DNA of 64,000 nt from Phaeacidiphilus oryzae TH49 (GTDB taxonomy: Bacteria; Actinomycetota; Actinomycetes; Streptomycetales; Streptomycetaceae): the NCBI RefSeq assembly GCF_000744815.1, contig NZ_JQMQ01000004.1, positions 558,001 through 622,000 of the forward strand. The letters are read 5' to 3'. Below are positions 1-11,974 of this stretch, piece after piece (position 1 is the stretch's first letter; the number at the start of each line of letters is the position of its first letter). Below the pieces are notes generated by a model that was not told the DNA's origin, searched no databases, and saw only the letters and a list, made by a program, of their open reading frames with translations. The position numbers and the translations under genes were made by a program.

Positions 1-2521
<2,521 letters not shown>

Positions 2522-2572
2522 TCACCGTCCCGGCAGGCCGTCGGTCCGGGCCGGAGTCCCGCGATCAAGTCC

Positions 2573-4045
2573 TCATGATCGCAAAGTCGGAATCGGCCCG
2601 GCGAAGGTCAGCTTCAGCGCATAGGCCGGTGCGGCGAAGGGTGCCGCCACGGGGGTGGTGATGTGGAGGCCGCGGTCGTCCTGGTGGTGGTCGCGCAACG
2701 GAATGGCGCCGTCCACGGGAGACCCGAGCAGCTCCACGGCGCGCAGCGACGACAGGTCGATCCGGCCGCTCGCGAGCGTCCTGATCGTGAGGGGGCCGGC
2801 CGGCCAGCCCAGCACCGTCGCATACAGCACGGTGCCCTCCTTGTCGCGGGTGAACCGGATGTCCTCGCTGGTACCGGCGACCGGCGGGGTGAACGAACCG
2901 CCGCCCATCGCGGTCGGCCCTTCACCGTAGACACTCCAGGCCCGGGTCGCGTAGATCGATTCGCCGGATCGGCGCAGGTAGTCCCCGATGCCCAGCAGGA
3001 GGGTCCGCTGTTCGTCGGGGATGGCCCCCTCGACCGTCGGGGAGAAGTTGAGCAGCATGTTGCCGTTCTTGCTGACCCGGTCGATCAGCGAGTGGAGGAT
3101 CTTCTCGAGCGGGAAGTAGGTCATGCCCGTGGTGTACGACCACGACTCGGTGCCGAGGATGTCGTCGGTGAGCCAGTACGGGTAGGTGAGATCGGCCGGC
3201 CCGCCGCGTTCGAAGTCGAAGACCTCGCCCTTGTCGTTGAACCCGTCCTTGAAGGTGGCGACCACATCCTTGCCCCATTCGGCGGCCCGGTTGTAGTAGT
3301 ACGCGAGGAACTCCAGTCCCGCCGACTCGTCGATCTTGTCCAGGTTGACGTCCTGGTAGAGGATGTCGGGCTGGGCGCGGTCCACGACCTCCTTGATCTT
3401 GTCCAGCCACAGCCGGTTCTCCGCCGCCGGGTCCAGCTGGCCGTACAGCTTGCGCAACGACCTGGTGGGCTGTGGCGGCACGTGGTCGTAGAACCCGGTG
3501 AAATGGAACGCGTGATGCATCGCCACCAGGAGCTTCAGTCCCTGCTCCCGGTAGGCCTCGGTGAACAGTTCCAGCAGGTCCAGCTTCGGTCCTCGGGCGA
3601 CCGAGTTCCATTCGTTGACCCTGCTGTCCCACATCGAGAAGCCGTCATGGTGCTCGGCGATCGGACCGGCGAAACGTGCGCCGGAGTCGGCGATCAACTG
3701 CGCCCACTCGCGCGGGTCGAAGCTGCCGCCTTCGCTCTTCAGCCTTGGGGCGAACTGCACGAACCGGCCGGCCTTGTCGTACCCGCCGTCGATGAAGAGA
3801 TGGTAGGGCCATTCCGACGGTTCGCCGTAGTTGTCGACGTGGTGCTGCCTGACGGCGTCTCCTTCGATGTACATCTGACGCGGATACCACTCGTTGTTGA
3901 ACGCGGGGACGCTGAAGGCACCCCAGTGGTGGTAGATCCCGAACTTGGCGTCCTGGAACCATTCCGGCGCCGCGGTGTGCTGGTCCACCGAGGACCACTC
4001 GGCCGTGTAGGGCTCGTTGCCCTGCTGCTCGGGGGAGAGCGACAT
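2573..4045 (-). CDS. GH29 alpha-L-fucosidase, cytoplasmic
   Basis: The 490-residue protein has the GH29 core: DAKFGIYHHWGAFSVPAF near residue 30, EHHDGFSMWDSRVNEWN near 130, and QPDILYQDVNLD near 230, where the Asp after YQ aligns with the family nucleophile (usually WFD). It should remove alpha-L-fucose from oligosaccharides. No signal peptide is present, unlike the secreted GH29 at 25963-28362, so it acts on imported material. The ATG at 4045 overlaps the GH42 stop by one base (TGATG), and GAGGTGA lies 5 bases upstream, which implies translational coupling. The YQD variant of the nucleophile strand and the unidentified acid/base residue leave the exact substrate open. Confidence 0.87.
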   Translation of the reverse strand: MSLSPEQQGNEPYTAEWSSVDQHTAAPEWFQDAKFGIYHHWGAFSVPAFNNEWYPRQMYIEGDAVRQHHVDNYGEPSEWPYHLFIDGGYDKAGRFVQFAPRLKSEGGSFDPREWAQLIADSGARFAGPIAEHHDGFSMWDSRVNEWNSVARGPKLDLLELFTEAYREQGLKLLVAMHHAFHFTGFYDHVPPQPTRSLRKLYGQLDPAAENRLWLDKIKEVVDRAQPDILYQDVNLDKIDESAGLEFLAYYYNRAAEWGKDVVATFKDGFNDKGEVFDFERGGPADLTYPYWLTDDILGTESWSYTTGMTYFPLEKILHSLIDRVSKNGNMLLNFSPTVEGAIPDEQRTLLLGIGDYLRRSGESIYATRAWSVYGEGPTAMGGGSFTPPVAGTSEDIRFTRDKEGTVLYATVLGWPAGPLTIRTLASGRIDLSSLRAVELLGSPVDGAIPLRDHHQDDRGLHITTPVAAPFAAPAYALKLTFAGPIPTLRS

Positions 4046-6042
4046 CAGTTCACCTCGGGGGGTCGGGTTTCACGGATCACGGCGACTTCCAGAGGTGCGA
4101 GCCGCAGCGCGCCCTCGATGTGCGCTCCGGTCAGCAGTTCTCGCCCGTGGGCGGGCACGGTCGCCGTGTTGTCGGTGTGGTTGAACAGGAAGAGCCAGGA
4201 CCGGCCGTCCGAGCCGTGCCGCCGCACGGCCTCGACTCCCTCGGGCGCGCCGGGCAGTTCCGGCCGGACACCGGCGGCGTCCAGTACCCGCCGGACGAGC
4301 CGGTCGGTCGAGCCTTCGTTCAGGAACGTGGAGACGTACCACCCGGTGCCCTCGCCGTGGGTGTGGCGCGTGATCGCCGGCTTGCCGTCGAGTACGCCCC
4401 CGCGGTAGCCGGCGAGTACCTCGGCGCCGTGGGTGGCGAGGTCCTCGCTCCACAACTGCCCGGTCGCTCCGTCGGTGAGCGCGACGGTCTGCCCGGGGGC
4501 GAGCGGGTGGAACTCCTCCACCCGCACCCCGAGCGCTTCCAGCAGGCCCCCTGGGAAACCTCCGAGCCACGCCTGGTAGCGCTCGTCGACCACCCCGGAG
4601 AAGCAGCCGAGGACGAGATGCCCGCCGCCCTCGACATAGGAGGCGAGCGACTTGGCTGCCGCGGGGGAGAGGAGGTAGGCGCTCGGTGCGAACACCACCG
4701 CGTACCGCGACAGGTCGTCCTCGTACCGCGCGAAATCGGCGACCGCGCCGGCCCGCCAGAGCGCGGCGTGGGTGTCGCGCAGGGCCGGGACGTAGCGCAG
4801 GTGGCGCGAGGGGGTGACAGGGAGCTCCAGGGCCCAGCGGGTGTCGGCGTCCCACAGGATGGCCACGCTCGCCCGGACCGTGCTGCCGACGATCTCGTCC
4901 AATCCGGACAGCGTGCGGCCCAGCGCCGCCACCTCCCTGAACACGCGGGTATCCGCGCCCGCGTGCGGGACCATCGCCGCGTGGTGCAGCTCCGACCCGC
5001 CACGGCTGGCGCGCCACTGGAACGCGAGCACCGAGTCGGAGCCGCGCGCGACGTACGCGAGGCTGTCACGCAGCAGCCGTCCCGGTTCCTTCGCCGTCAC
5101 CATCTCGCCGTGCCCGGGCCACATCGTGCTCACGGCCTGCTCCATGAGCAGCCACGGGCGGTTGCGGTTGAAGGAGCGCGCGCGGTCCGCGCCGAATGCC
5201 ACGTCGATCGTGCCGGCGACGCCGGTCGCATTGAGGTAGTGGTCGATCGCGACCACGTCGACCTCCGCGCTCCACCGCCAGAAGTCCAGCATCTGGTAGC
5301 CGTCGGGCAGCATGAAGTTGGTCGTGATCGGTGTGTCCGGTGTGTGGCCGCGAAGGATGTCGCGCTGCTCGCGATAGGCGGCCAGCAGCTCATCGGACCA
5401 GAACCGGGCGAAATCGACAGCGTGGGCGGGGTTCGGCAGATACTGGGTGTCACGGGGCGGCAGGATCTCGTCCCACGTGCGGTAGCCCTGGCTCCAGAAC
5501 CTCGTGTACCAGGCGTCGTTGAGCGCGGCGAGGTCTCCGTCGTACCTCGCGCGCAGCCAGCACCGGAACGCCGCGGCGACGTGCTCGCAGTAGCACGGCG
5601 TGCCGTACTCGTTGTGCACGTGCCACATCGCCACCGCCGGGTGCTCCGCGTAACGCTCGCCGAGCGCCGCTGTGACCCGCTTGGCGGCTTCCCGGTAGGC
5701 CGGAGCCGCCGCGCAGTAGGTGTCCCGGCTGCCGTGCCAGCGCTGGGTGCCCTCTGGGGTGACGGGCAGCGCGTCGGGGTGGGCGAGGGAGAACCACGGC
5801 GGCGGCGAGGCCGTGGGGGTCGCCAGGATGACGCGGACACCGTTGGCGTGCAGGCGGTCGAGCGTCCGGTCGAGCCAGGTGAAGTCGTACGTGCCCTCCG
5901 CCGGTTCGAGGGTGGACCAAGCGAAGACGCCGACGGTCGCGGTGTTGACGCCGGCCTGCCGCATCAGAGCGTCGTCTTCCTCCCACACCGCGGGAGGCCA
6001 CTGTTCGGGGCTGTAGTCGCCGCCGTACCAGAACCCGGGCAT
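4045..6042 (-). CDS. GH42 beta-galactosidase
   Basis: The protein has 665 residues, normal for GH42. It opens directly with the family's first barrel strand (FWYGGDYSPEQWP). The acid/base Glu lies in MWHVHNEYG (about residue 145) and the nucleophile Glu in LLMEQAVSTMWPGH (about 300), followed by the trimerisation domain and a small C-terminal beta domain. An upstream extension in the same frame, to 6147, is rejected. The ATG at 6042 overlaps the GH3 stop as TGATG, with GAGG just before it. It is cytoplasmic and would act with the downstream GH2 on galactosyl residues; two beta-galactosidase families in one operon suggest different linkages or positions. A GH42 alpha-L-arabinopyranosidase is an alternative. 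Confidence 0.93.
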   Translation of the reverse strand: MPGFWYGGDYSPEQWPPAVWEEDDALMRQAGVNTATVGVFAWSTLEPAEGTYDFTWLDRTLDRLHANGVRVILATPTASPPPWFSLAHPDALPVTPEGTQRWHGSRDTYCAAAPAYREAAKRVTAALGERYAEHPAVAMWHVHNEYGTPCYCEHVAAAFRCWLRARYDGDLAALNDAWYTRFWSQGYRTWDEILPPRDTQYLPNPAHAVDFARFWSDELLAAYREQRDILRGHTPDTPITTNFMLPDGYQMLDFWRWSAEVDVVAIDHYLNATGVAGTIDVAFGADRARSFNRNRPWLLMEQAVSTMWPGHGEMVTAKEPGRLLRDSLAYVARGSDSVLAFQWRASRGGSELHHAAMVPHAGADTRVFREVAALGRTLSGLDEIVGSTVRASVAILWDADTRWALELPVTPSRHLRYVPALRDTHAALWRAGAVADFARYEDDLSRYAVVFAPSAYLLSPAAAKSLASYVEGGGHLVLGCFSGVVDERYQAWLGGFPGGLLEALGVRVEEFHPLAPGQTVALTDGATGQLWSEDLATHGAEVLAGYRGGVLDGKPAITRHTHGEGTGWYVSTFLNEGSTDRLVRRVLDAAGVRPELPGAPEGVEAVRRHGSDGRSWLFLFNHTDNTATVPAHGRELLTGAHIEGALRLAPLEVAVIRETRPPEVN

Positions 6043-8939
6043 CACGCCTCGAACCTGAACGAGTCGAGCCGCTGCTCCCCGTCGAGTACCACGTACAGAT
6101 CGTGGGTCCCGGGCGGTGCGTCGATCGCCGTACCGATCGTCGTCCACGCGTAACGATCACCCGTGGACGGCACGGACAGCCTGCCGAGCAGGGGGCCGTC
6201 GGCGGGATCATCGCGCCGGAAGGTGAGGAGCGCGTCGCCCGGCCCGGTGCGGGAGACCCGCGCGGTGAGCCGGCGTGCGGCTCTGCCGAGACGGGCCTCC
6301 CGGAAGAGGATCCACCCCGGGCCGGTGCGGGCGGGAGCGACCGCGTCACCTGACTCGCGGGTCGTGTCCACCAGCGTGACCCGCTCGTAGTCGTCGAAGT
6401 CGACGGCCCGCACCTCGTGCTCCAGTATCTGGCGGGGTCGCGGATCCGCGCCGGACACGAACACGCGGGTGCTCGCCCGGAGATCCGCGCTGGATCGTCC
6501 GACCGAGAGCTCGTACTCTCCGGTGTCCACTCGAGGGCCGCCTGCCGCGACGTCCCAGTACGCGAGCTCGGACACGGGGAACCCGAGTTCGACGGAACGG
6601 GTCTCGCCGGCCGCCAGTGCCACTCGCACGAAGGCCTGAAGCCGCCGCGCGGGGCGCTCGACGCGTGGCCGCAACTGCCGGCTGTAGAGCTGCACCACCT
6701 CGACCCCGTCCCGCCGCCCGGAGTTGGTGACGTCGAGCCGCACCACGACGTTCCCGGCGTCCACCGCGGAGCGTGCTCGGCCGTAGTCGAATGTGGTGTA
6801 GGTCAGCCCGTGCCCGAACGGGTACAGCGGCTGCCCGTCGAAGTACAGGTAGGTGCGCCGCGCCTTGATGATGTCGTACTCGAGCAGGTCCGGCAGGTCA
6901 TCGTCGGCCCGGTACCACGTCTGCGGGAGGCGGCCGACGGGCGCGTGCTCGCCGAGCAGCACGTCCGCGAGCGCGTTTCCGGTCTCCTGGCCGGCGTGGC
7001 TGCTCCACAGGATCGCCGGGACGTTGGCGTCGGCCCAGGTGATCGCGTACGGGTAGCTGCTCATGACGACGAGCACGGTACGCGGGTGCGCGCCGGCGAC
7101 CGCGCGGACCAGCTCCTCCTGCGCGGGGGGCAGCGCCAGGGTGGTGCGGTCCTGTGTCTCGCGGCCGTTGATGTGGGGGTCGTTGCCCACCACCACGACG
7201 GCGGCATCCGCGTCGCGCAGGAGCTCGAGGGAGTGGTCGATGCCGCTGCGGACCAGGTGGGTCACGAACCGCTCGGCCTCCTCGGTCCCGCGGGCGGAGG
7301 CGGTGAGCTCCCCGGTCTTCCCGTCGACGGCCACATACCTGCCTGTGGACAGGTTGCGCAGGAGCCGGGTGCCGTCCGGTTGGGCGACGAAGGTGAACGC
7401 CTCAAGGGTCTCCCACGCGTCCGGCTGCATCCGGTCCGCGACAAGGGTCCCCACCCGCACGTCTCGGCGCGGCGCCGAGGCGGGACTGCCCGCGCTCTCG
7501 GGCGGATCGGCCTGGACGCTGACATAGCGGCCGGTGGCAGCACTGCGCACGGTGCTGACCTCGTTGCCCCAGTCGAGGATGTCGAACAGCTCACTGTCCT
7601 CGCCGTCGGAGCCCGCCGCGCAGGTGAGCACCGGATGCGGTGCGCCGAGGTCGACTCGGACGAGCCGGTCGACACTGGTGGCCCGCAGCGTCACGCGGTC
7701 CATCGCATCCGCGCTGACCACCTCCCCGCCGACGGGTGCGAGGGCGTCTCGCAGTCCCTGGGCGACGGTGACCCGGTAGGGCATCGTGCCGCTGTAGTGG
7801 TCGGTGCGCAGGTCATGGGCGAACGGCCCGACCACCGCGACGCGAAACCCGGTCCGGCTGACCAGCGGCAACAACTCGCCGCTGTTCTTGAGCAGCACGA
7901 ACTGCTCGCGTGCCGCACGGCGGGCCAGCGCCCGGTGCTCCGGCGTGTCGCCGGCGTGCTCGGGGATCGAGGAGTAGGGGCCGCCGTCGAGGTCGAGCTC
8001 GCCGGTGCGGACCCTGAGTTCCAGCAGGCGCCGCACCGCGCGATCGATGTCCTCCTGGCCGATCAGGCCGCGTTCGAGGGCCAGCGTCAGCCGTGCCACG
8101 GTGACCGACGGGTCCGGCCCGTGGTCGGTGAAGCTGTCGACGCCGGCCCGAAGCGCCGCGGCGACGGCCTGTACATGGTCGTCGAAGTAGCGCTCGGTCT
8201 CCACCAGGTTGGACGGTGCCTCTGCGTCGCTGACCACCACCAACTCGTGATCGCTCGGCCCGCGCAGCCGGCCGTTGAGATGAGGGCTCAGGTGGTTGGG
8301 GCGCCCGTTGACCAGGTTGTACGAGGGCATGACGGCATCCACGACGCCGGCTGCGATCGGCTCGGTGAACACCGGCAGATCGTATTCGTGCAGCACCCGC
8401 GGGCGCAGCGTGGACGATGTCTCGCTCCGGTCGGTCTCGTTGTTGTAGGCCAGGAAGTGCTTCAACGTCGGAGCGGTGCGCACGTAGTAGGGATGGTCGC
8501 CGCGCAGCCCCCGGCAATAGGCGGTCGCAAGCTGTGCGGTGAGCAGCACGTCCTCGCTGTAGCCCTCCTCGTTGCGCCCCCAGCGCGGATCGCGGAGGAG
8601 GTTCACCGTGGGGGCCCATACATTGAGGCTCACCGCGGGGTCCTTGGCGTGCAGCGCACGTACCTCCACGGCTGCGGCCTCGCCCACCGCCTCCACGAGC
8701 TCCGGGTTCCACGTCGCACCGAGTCCGACGGCCTGTGCGAAGACCGTGGCCTCGCCGAGCCAGGCCGCCCCGTGCAACGCCTCGGTCCCCGTGCGGAACG
8801 CGGGAAGGCCGAGTCTGGGGATGGCGGGTGCGTACTGGTGCAACATCGCGATCTTCTCAGATGTCGTCAGACGCGAAAGAAGATCCTCGGCACGCCGCTC
8901 GACAGGCAGTGCGGGATCTCGGAAAGGGGGTTGGGACAT
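6042..8939 (-). CDS. GH3 beta-glycosidase with inserted beta-trefoil-like domain and CBM6-like tail
   Basis: The protein has 965 residues and no signal peptide. Order: GH3 N-terminal barrel with nucleophile Asp in VVVSDAEA (about residue 238); GH3 C-terminal domain, interrupted at about 420-590 by a segment carrying two SAATGRYVSVQ / LSTGRYVAVDG repeats typical of fascin/ricin-like beta-trefoils; resumption of the GH3 domain (VVVVGNDPHINGRE); fibronectin-III-like domain after YPFGHGLTYTTF; and a C-terminal CBM6-like beta-sandwich (about 840-965). It probably removes beta-glucosyl or beta-xylosyl residues from non-reducing ends. It is the first gene of the minus-strand operon; a LacI-type palindrome lies 77 bases before its ATG. 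Ribosome-binding site is weak. Confidence 0.92.
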   Translation of the reverse strand: MSQPPFRDPALPVERRAEDLLSRLTTSEKIAMLHQYAPAIPRLGLPAFRTGTEALHGAAWLGEATVFAQAVGLGATWNPELVEAVGEAAAVEVRALHAKDPAVSLNVWAPTVNLLRDPRWGRNEEGYSEDVLLTAQLATAYCRGLRGDHPYYVRTAPTLKHFLAYNNETDRSETSSTLRPRVLHEYDLPVFTEPIAAGVVDAVMPSYNLVNGRPNHLSPHLNGRLRGPSDHELVVVSDAEAPSNLVETERYFDDHVQAVAAALRAGVDSFTDHGPDPSVTVARLTLALERGLIGQEDIDRAVRRLLELRVRTGELDLDGGPYSSIPEHAGDTPEHRALARRAAREQFVLLKNSGELLPLVSRTGFRVAVVGPFAHDLRTDHYSGTMPYRVTVAQGLRDALAPVGGEVVSADAMDRVTLRATSVDRLVRVDLGAPHPVLTCAAGSDGEDSELFDILDWGNEVSTVRSAATGRYVSVQADPPESAGSPASAPRRDVRVGTLVADRMQPDAWETLEAFTFVAQPDGTRLLRNLSTGRYVAVDGKTGELTASARGTEEAERFVTHLVRSGIDHSLELLRDADAAVVVVGNDPHINGRETQDRTTLALPPAQEELVRAVAGAHPRTVLVVMSSYPYAITWADANVPAILWSSHAGQETGNALADVLLGEHAPVGRLPQTWYRADDDLPDLLEYDIIKARRTYLYFDGQPLYPFGHGLTYTTFDYGRARSAVDAGNVVVRLDVTNSGRRDGVEVVQLYSRQLRPRVERPARRLQAFVRVALAAGETRSVELGFPVSELAYWDVAAGGPRVDTGEYELSVGRSSADLRASTRVFVSGADPRPRQILEHEVRAVDFDDYERVTLVDTTRESGDAVAPARTGPGWILFREARLGRAARRLTARVSRTGPGDALLTFRRDDPADGPLLGRLSVPSTGDRYAWTTIGTAIDAPPGTHDLYVVLDGEQRLDSFRFEA

Positions 8940-9015
8940 GACATGGTCCGATCGCGCGGCTGGCGGCGCGAGCTCGCGGATGGCGGTGGCGGCCGCGATG
9001 CCGCGCCGATTCTGT

Positions 9016-9025
9016 GAAGCGCTTC
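9016..9025. promoter_or_regulatory. LacI-type operator copy 1 (GAAGCGCTTC)
   Basis: A perfect 10-bp palindrome in the context TGTGAAGCGCTTCGAC. It lies in the 336-base divergent region between the GH3 operon (start 8939) and the binding-protein gene (start 9276), nearer the GH3 side. It has the central CG step typical of LacI/GalR-family operators. The rest of this divergent region holds promoter sequence but no gene. Confidence 0.7.
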
Positions 9026-9156
9026 GACGCTGTCACGCTCGCCCCACCCTGTCAAGGGACGCAGCGTGGGGCCGTTATGTCGGGATATCCCGGTACGCCG
9101 CGTCTTTCACCAGGCCCTTGTGTGGCGCCTTCCCGGCGTGTAGCGTACGGCCAAAT

Positions 9157-9170
9157 TTAAGCGCTTCGAC
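9157..9170. promoter_or_regulatory. LacI-type operator copy 2 (TTAAGCGCTTCGAC)
   Basis: The core AAGCGCTT is a perfect palindrome, and the right flank CGAC matches copies 1 and 4. One outer base differs (T instead of G). It lies about 106 bases before the ATG of the binding-protein gene, so this copy probably controls the transporter operon. Confidence 0.68.
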
Positions 9171-9275
9171 AGCGCGCCACCACAGTCTTCGCCGATTCTG
9201 CTGGGGTCCTCCGGAGATCGGCATCCCGCAGCACCAGGTCATCGAACCTCTCAACGAGGAGAAGGGTTCAGAACC

Positions 9276-10964
9276 ATGGGAACAGACCGCACAGGACTAA
9301 GCCGCCGGGGTTTCCTACGCGCCTCCGCGCTCGGGGTGGGCCTCACGGCGCTCACCACGCCACTGCTCGCCGCCTGCGGTGACGGGGGTGGCGCCGGCGG
9401 CGGTGTGAGCACCTCCGGGCTCGCCGCGGTGCTCCCCGACCACGTACCGCTCACCGGTGGAGTGAAGCCCGACATCCCGAGCGTGACCGGTGCGAACGGC
9501 GCCGTCACCGAGCCGGGATACCTGAACTACCCCGCCCACCTCGTCAGGGCGGTGAGCAAGACGCCCGGCGCGGGCGGCTCCTACAGTGCGATCACGCCGC
9601 TGTGGGGTGCCATACCTCCGGCCGGCAATGCGTACTACCGGGCCGTCAACAAGGCGCTCGGCGCGACCATCGACCTGCAGCCGGCCAACGGAAACACCTA
9701 TGACACCACCATTCCGACGCTGGTCGCCGGGGACAAGCTGCCGGACTGGATCCAGCTGCCGAGCCAGTGGAACACCAACTTCAACGTAGGTGCGCTGGCC
9801 GCGACGAGGTTCGCCGACCTGACCCCGTACCTGTCGGGCAGCAACATCAGGAAGTATCCGAACCTCGCGGCGATCTCGACAGGCGGCTGGAAGGCCGGGG
9901 CCTGGGAGGGGAAGCTGTACGGCTTGCCGTGCTTCGCCCAGGGGGACGCGTTCCACAGTGCGCTCTTCTACCGCAAGGACGTCTTCGACGCCCGGGGCGT
10001 CAACCCCGACGACGTCAGGTCCACCGACGACCTGCTGCATCTGGGTGCGGAGCTGAGCGCGCCCGCGTCCAACGTATGGGCCTTCGACCAGCTCTGGCTG
10101 ATGATCCAGCAGATGTTCGGTGCGCCCACCGGCTTCTACGTCGACAGCGGCAAGTTGGTCCATGCCTTCGAATCACCCAGGACGGAGGCCGCGCTCGAAT
10201 TCGCGTACAGGCTCGCGAAGTCCGGCTACATGCATCCCAGTGCGCTGGCGAACGACACCAGCAACAAGACCCAGCGCTTCTACAGCGGCAACGTGCTGGT
10301 GACAGCGGACGGGCCGGGTCAGTGGAACGTGTCGGACGCCCGGCAGGGCCAGGCCGCGAATCCGCGCTATCAGCGTGGTGCGTTCAAGCTCTTCTCCTCC
10401 GACGGCTCGACCCCGACGATCGAGCTGGGTCCCTCCACGGGCATCGTCAGTTACCTCAACAGGCGCCTCTCCTCTGCGCAGATCGAGGAGTGCCTGCGAA
10501 TAGCGGACTATCTCGCGGCCCCGTTCGGATCCATCGAATACCAGTTGATCAACTTCGGAGTCGAGGGCGTGCACTGGACCAAGTCCGCTAACGGCCCGGC
10601 ATACACGGCGACCGGCCAGCGGGACTGCTCCCAGCCGACCTACCAGTTCCTGTCCGCACCGGAGAGCCATGTCAACAGTCCTGGCTACGACTCCGTGACC
10701 AGGGGTTACTGCGCATGGGTGGCGCACGCCGTCAAGTACGCCCGCAAGCCGGTGTTCTGGGACATCAACGCGACCCCGCCCACGCGCTTCTCCAGTGCTT
10801 CCACCGCTCAGCAGGTGAACGACATCATCACCCAGGTGACCTGCGGCACCAAGACGGTAGCCGACTTCAAGAGCGCCGTGCGGACGTGGAAGTCCAGCGG
10901 CGGCGGCGCGATGGTGGACTGGTATCAGAAGAACGTCCTCGACAAGTACGGTACCGGGCAATGA
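9276..10964 (+). CDS. Extracellular sugar-binding lipoprotein (LplA/YtcQ-type ABC component)
   Basis: The 562-residue protein carries a Tat motif (SRRGFLRAS) followed by a lipobox ending LLAAC, with the acylated Cys at residue 34 and then a glycine-rich tether. The mature part has the large binding-protein fold of the LplA/YtcQ class, which is longer than ordinary sugar-binding proteins and usually pairs with LplB/YtcP permeases, as here. It should capture oligosaccharides at the outer face of the membrane. AGGAGAAGG precedes the ATG. The stop overlaps the next ATG by four bases (ATGA), so the three transporter genes are coupled. Given the neighbouring enzymes, a xyloglucan-derived oligosaccharide is the favoured ligand (inference). 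Confidence 0.9.
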   Translation: MGTDRTGLSRRGFLRASALGVGLTALTTPLLAACGDGGGAGGGVSTSGLAAVLPDHVPLTGGVKPDIPSVTGANGAVTEPGYLNYPAHLVRAVSKTPGAGGSYSAITPLWGAIPPAGNAYYRAVNKALGATIDLQPANGNTYDTTIPTLVAGDKLPDWIQLPSQWNTNFNVGALAATRFADLTPYLSGSNIRKYPNLAAISTGGWKAGAWEGKLYGLPCFAQGDAFHSALFYRKDVFDARGVNPDDVRSTDDLLHLGAELSAPASNVWAFDQLWLMIQQMFGAPTGFYVDSGKLVHAFESPRTEAALEFAYRLAKSGYMHPSALANDTSNKTQRFYSGNVLVTADGPGQWNVSDARQGQAANPRYQRGAFKLFSSDGSTPTIELGPSTGIVSYLNRRLSSAQIEECLRIADYLAAPFGSIEYQLINFGVEGVHWTKSANGPAYTATGQRDCSQPTYQFLSAPESHVNSPGYDSVTRGYCAWVAHAVKYARKPVFWDINATPPTRFSSASTAQQVNDIITQVTCGTKTVADFKSAVRTWKSSGGGAMVDWYQKNVLDKYGTGQ

Positions 10965-11974
10965 GCGCATTCACCACGGACCGTGAGACGGGGTCCGCCG
11001 GCACCCCGAGCCCGGAGAAGAAGCGGAAGGGCCGTCGGCGCGATCGAGCGACGGACCAGAGGCTGAACTGGCGCCTGCGGCTGCGCCGCGACCGGACTCT
11101 GATCATTATGACGGTGCCGGCGCTGGCGCTGATCATCGCCTTCAACTATCTGCCGATGTTCGGTGCGGTGACGGCGTTTCAGTTCTACGACTACCTCTCC
11201 GGTTTCTTCCACAGCCCGTGGGCGGGCCTGGCGAACTTCCAGCAGCTGTTCAGCGACTCCAATTTCTGGCACGCGTTCGAGAACACACTGGTCCTCAGTC
11301 TTGTCCAGCTGGTGCTGTTCTTCCCGGTTCCGATCGCTCTCGCGATCATGCTCAATTCTGTGCTGAGCACCAAACTCCGCTCCTTCTTCCAGGCGGTGGT
11401 GTACCTGCCGCACTTCTTCTCCTGGGTCCTCGTGGTCACCCTCTTCCAGGAGATGCTCGGCGGCGCGGGCCTGTTGAACCACGTACTGCGGCTCAACGAC
11501 ATGGGGGTCTGGAACATCATGACCGACCCAGGTGCTTTCAAGTACCTGGTCACCGCGCAGGCCGTGTGGAAGGAGGCCGGCTGGGGGATCATCGTCTTCC
11601 TGGCCGCCATCGCCGCGATCGACCCGAACCTGTACGAGGCCGCCGCGGCCGACGGTGCCGGACGCTGGCGTCGGATGTGGCACATCACGCTGCCCGGCAT
11701 GCGCGGGGTCATCGTGCTGATGCTGGTGCTGCGCCTGGGCAACGCACTGACCGTCGGGTTCGAACAGTTTTTGATCCAGCGCAACGCGGTCGGCTCCGGT
11801 GCGTCCGAAGTGCTCGACACCTATGCGTACTACTACGGCGTCATCGCCAACAACTACGGGCTCGGCACTGCGGCCGGTCTCTTCAAGGGGGTGGTCTCGT
11901 TGATCCTCATCCTCGCGGCGAACAAGCTCGCGCACTACTTCGGCGAGGACGGGCTGTACAGGAGGAGCAGGTGA
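10961..11974 (+). CDS. Sugar ABC transporter permease (LplB type)
   Basis: The 337-residue protein has a basic cytoplasmic N-terminus (to about residue 45) and six predicted transmembrane helices. The EAA loop reads YEAAAADGAGRWRRMWHITLP. It starts at the ATG overlapping the binding-protein stop; an in-frame extension back to 10715 runs through the upstream gene and is discarded. It forms the membrane channel with the next gene. No ATPase gene is present, as is usual for actinobacterial carbohydrate importers that share MsiK. Confidence 0.92.
   Translation: MSAFTTDRETGSAGTPSPEKKRKGRRRDRATDQRLNWRLRLRRDRTLIIMTVPALALIIAFNYLPMFGAVTAFQFYDYLSGFFHSPWAGLANFQQLFSDSNFWHAFENTLVLSLVQLVLFFPVPIALAIMLNSVLSTKLRSFFQAVVYLPHFFSWVLVVTLFQEMLGGAGLLNHVLRLNDMGVWNIMTDPGAFKYLVTAQAVWKEAGWGIIVFLAAIAAIDPNLYEAAAADGAGRWRRMWHITLPGMRGVIVLMLVLRLGNALTVGFEQFLIQRNAVGSGASEVLDTYAYYYGVIANNYGLGTAAGLFKGVVSLILILAANKLAHYFGEDGLYRRSR

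Noticed and set aside
4120..6153. 677-codon plus-strand frame
   Set aside because: Antisense shadow of GH42, which has clear catalytic motifs on the minus strand.
6417..9017. 866-codon plus-strand frame
   Set aside because: Antisense shadow of the GH3 gene.
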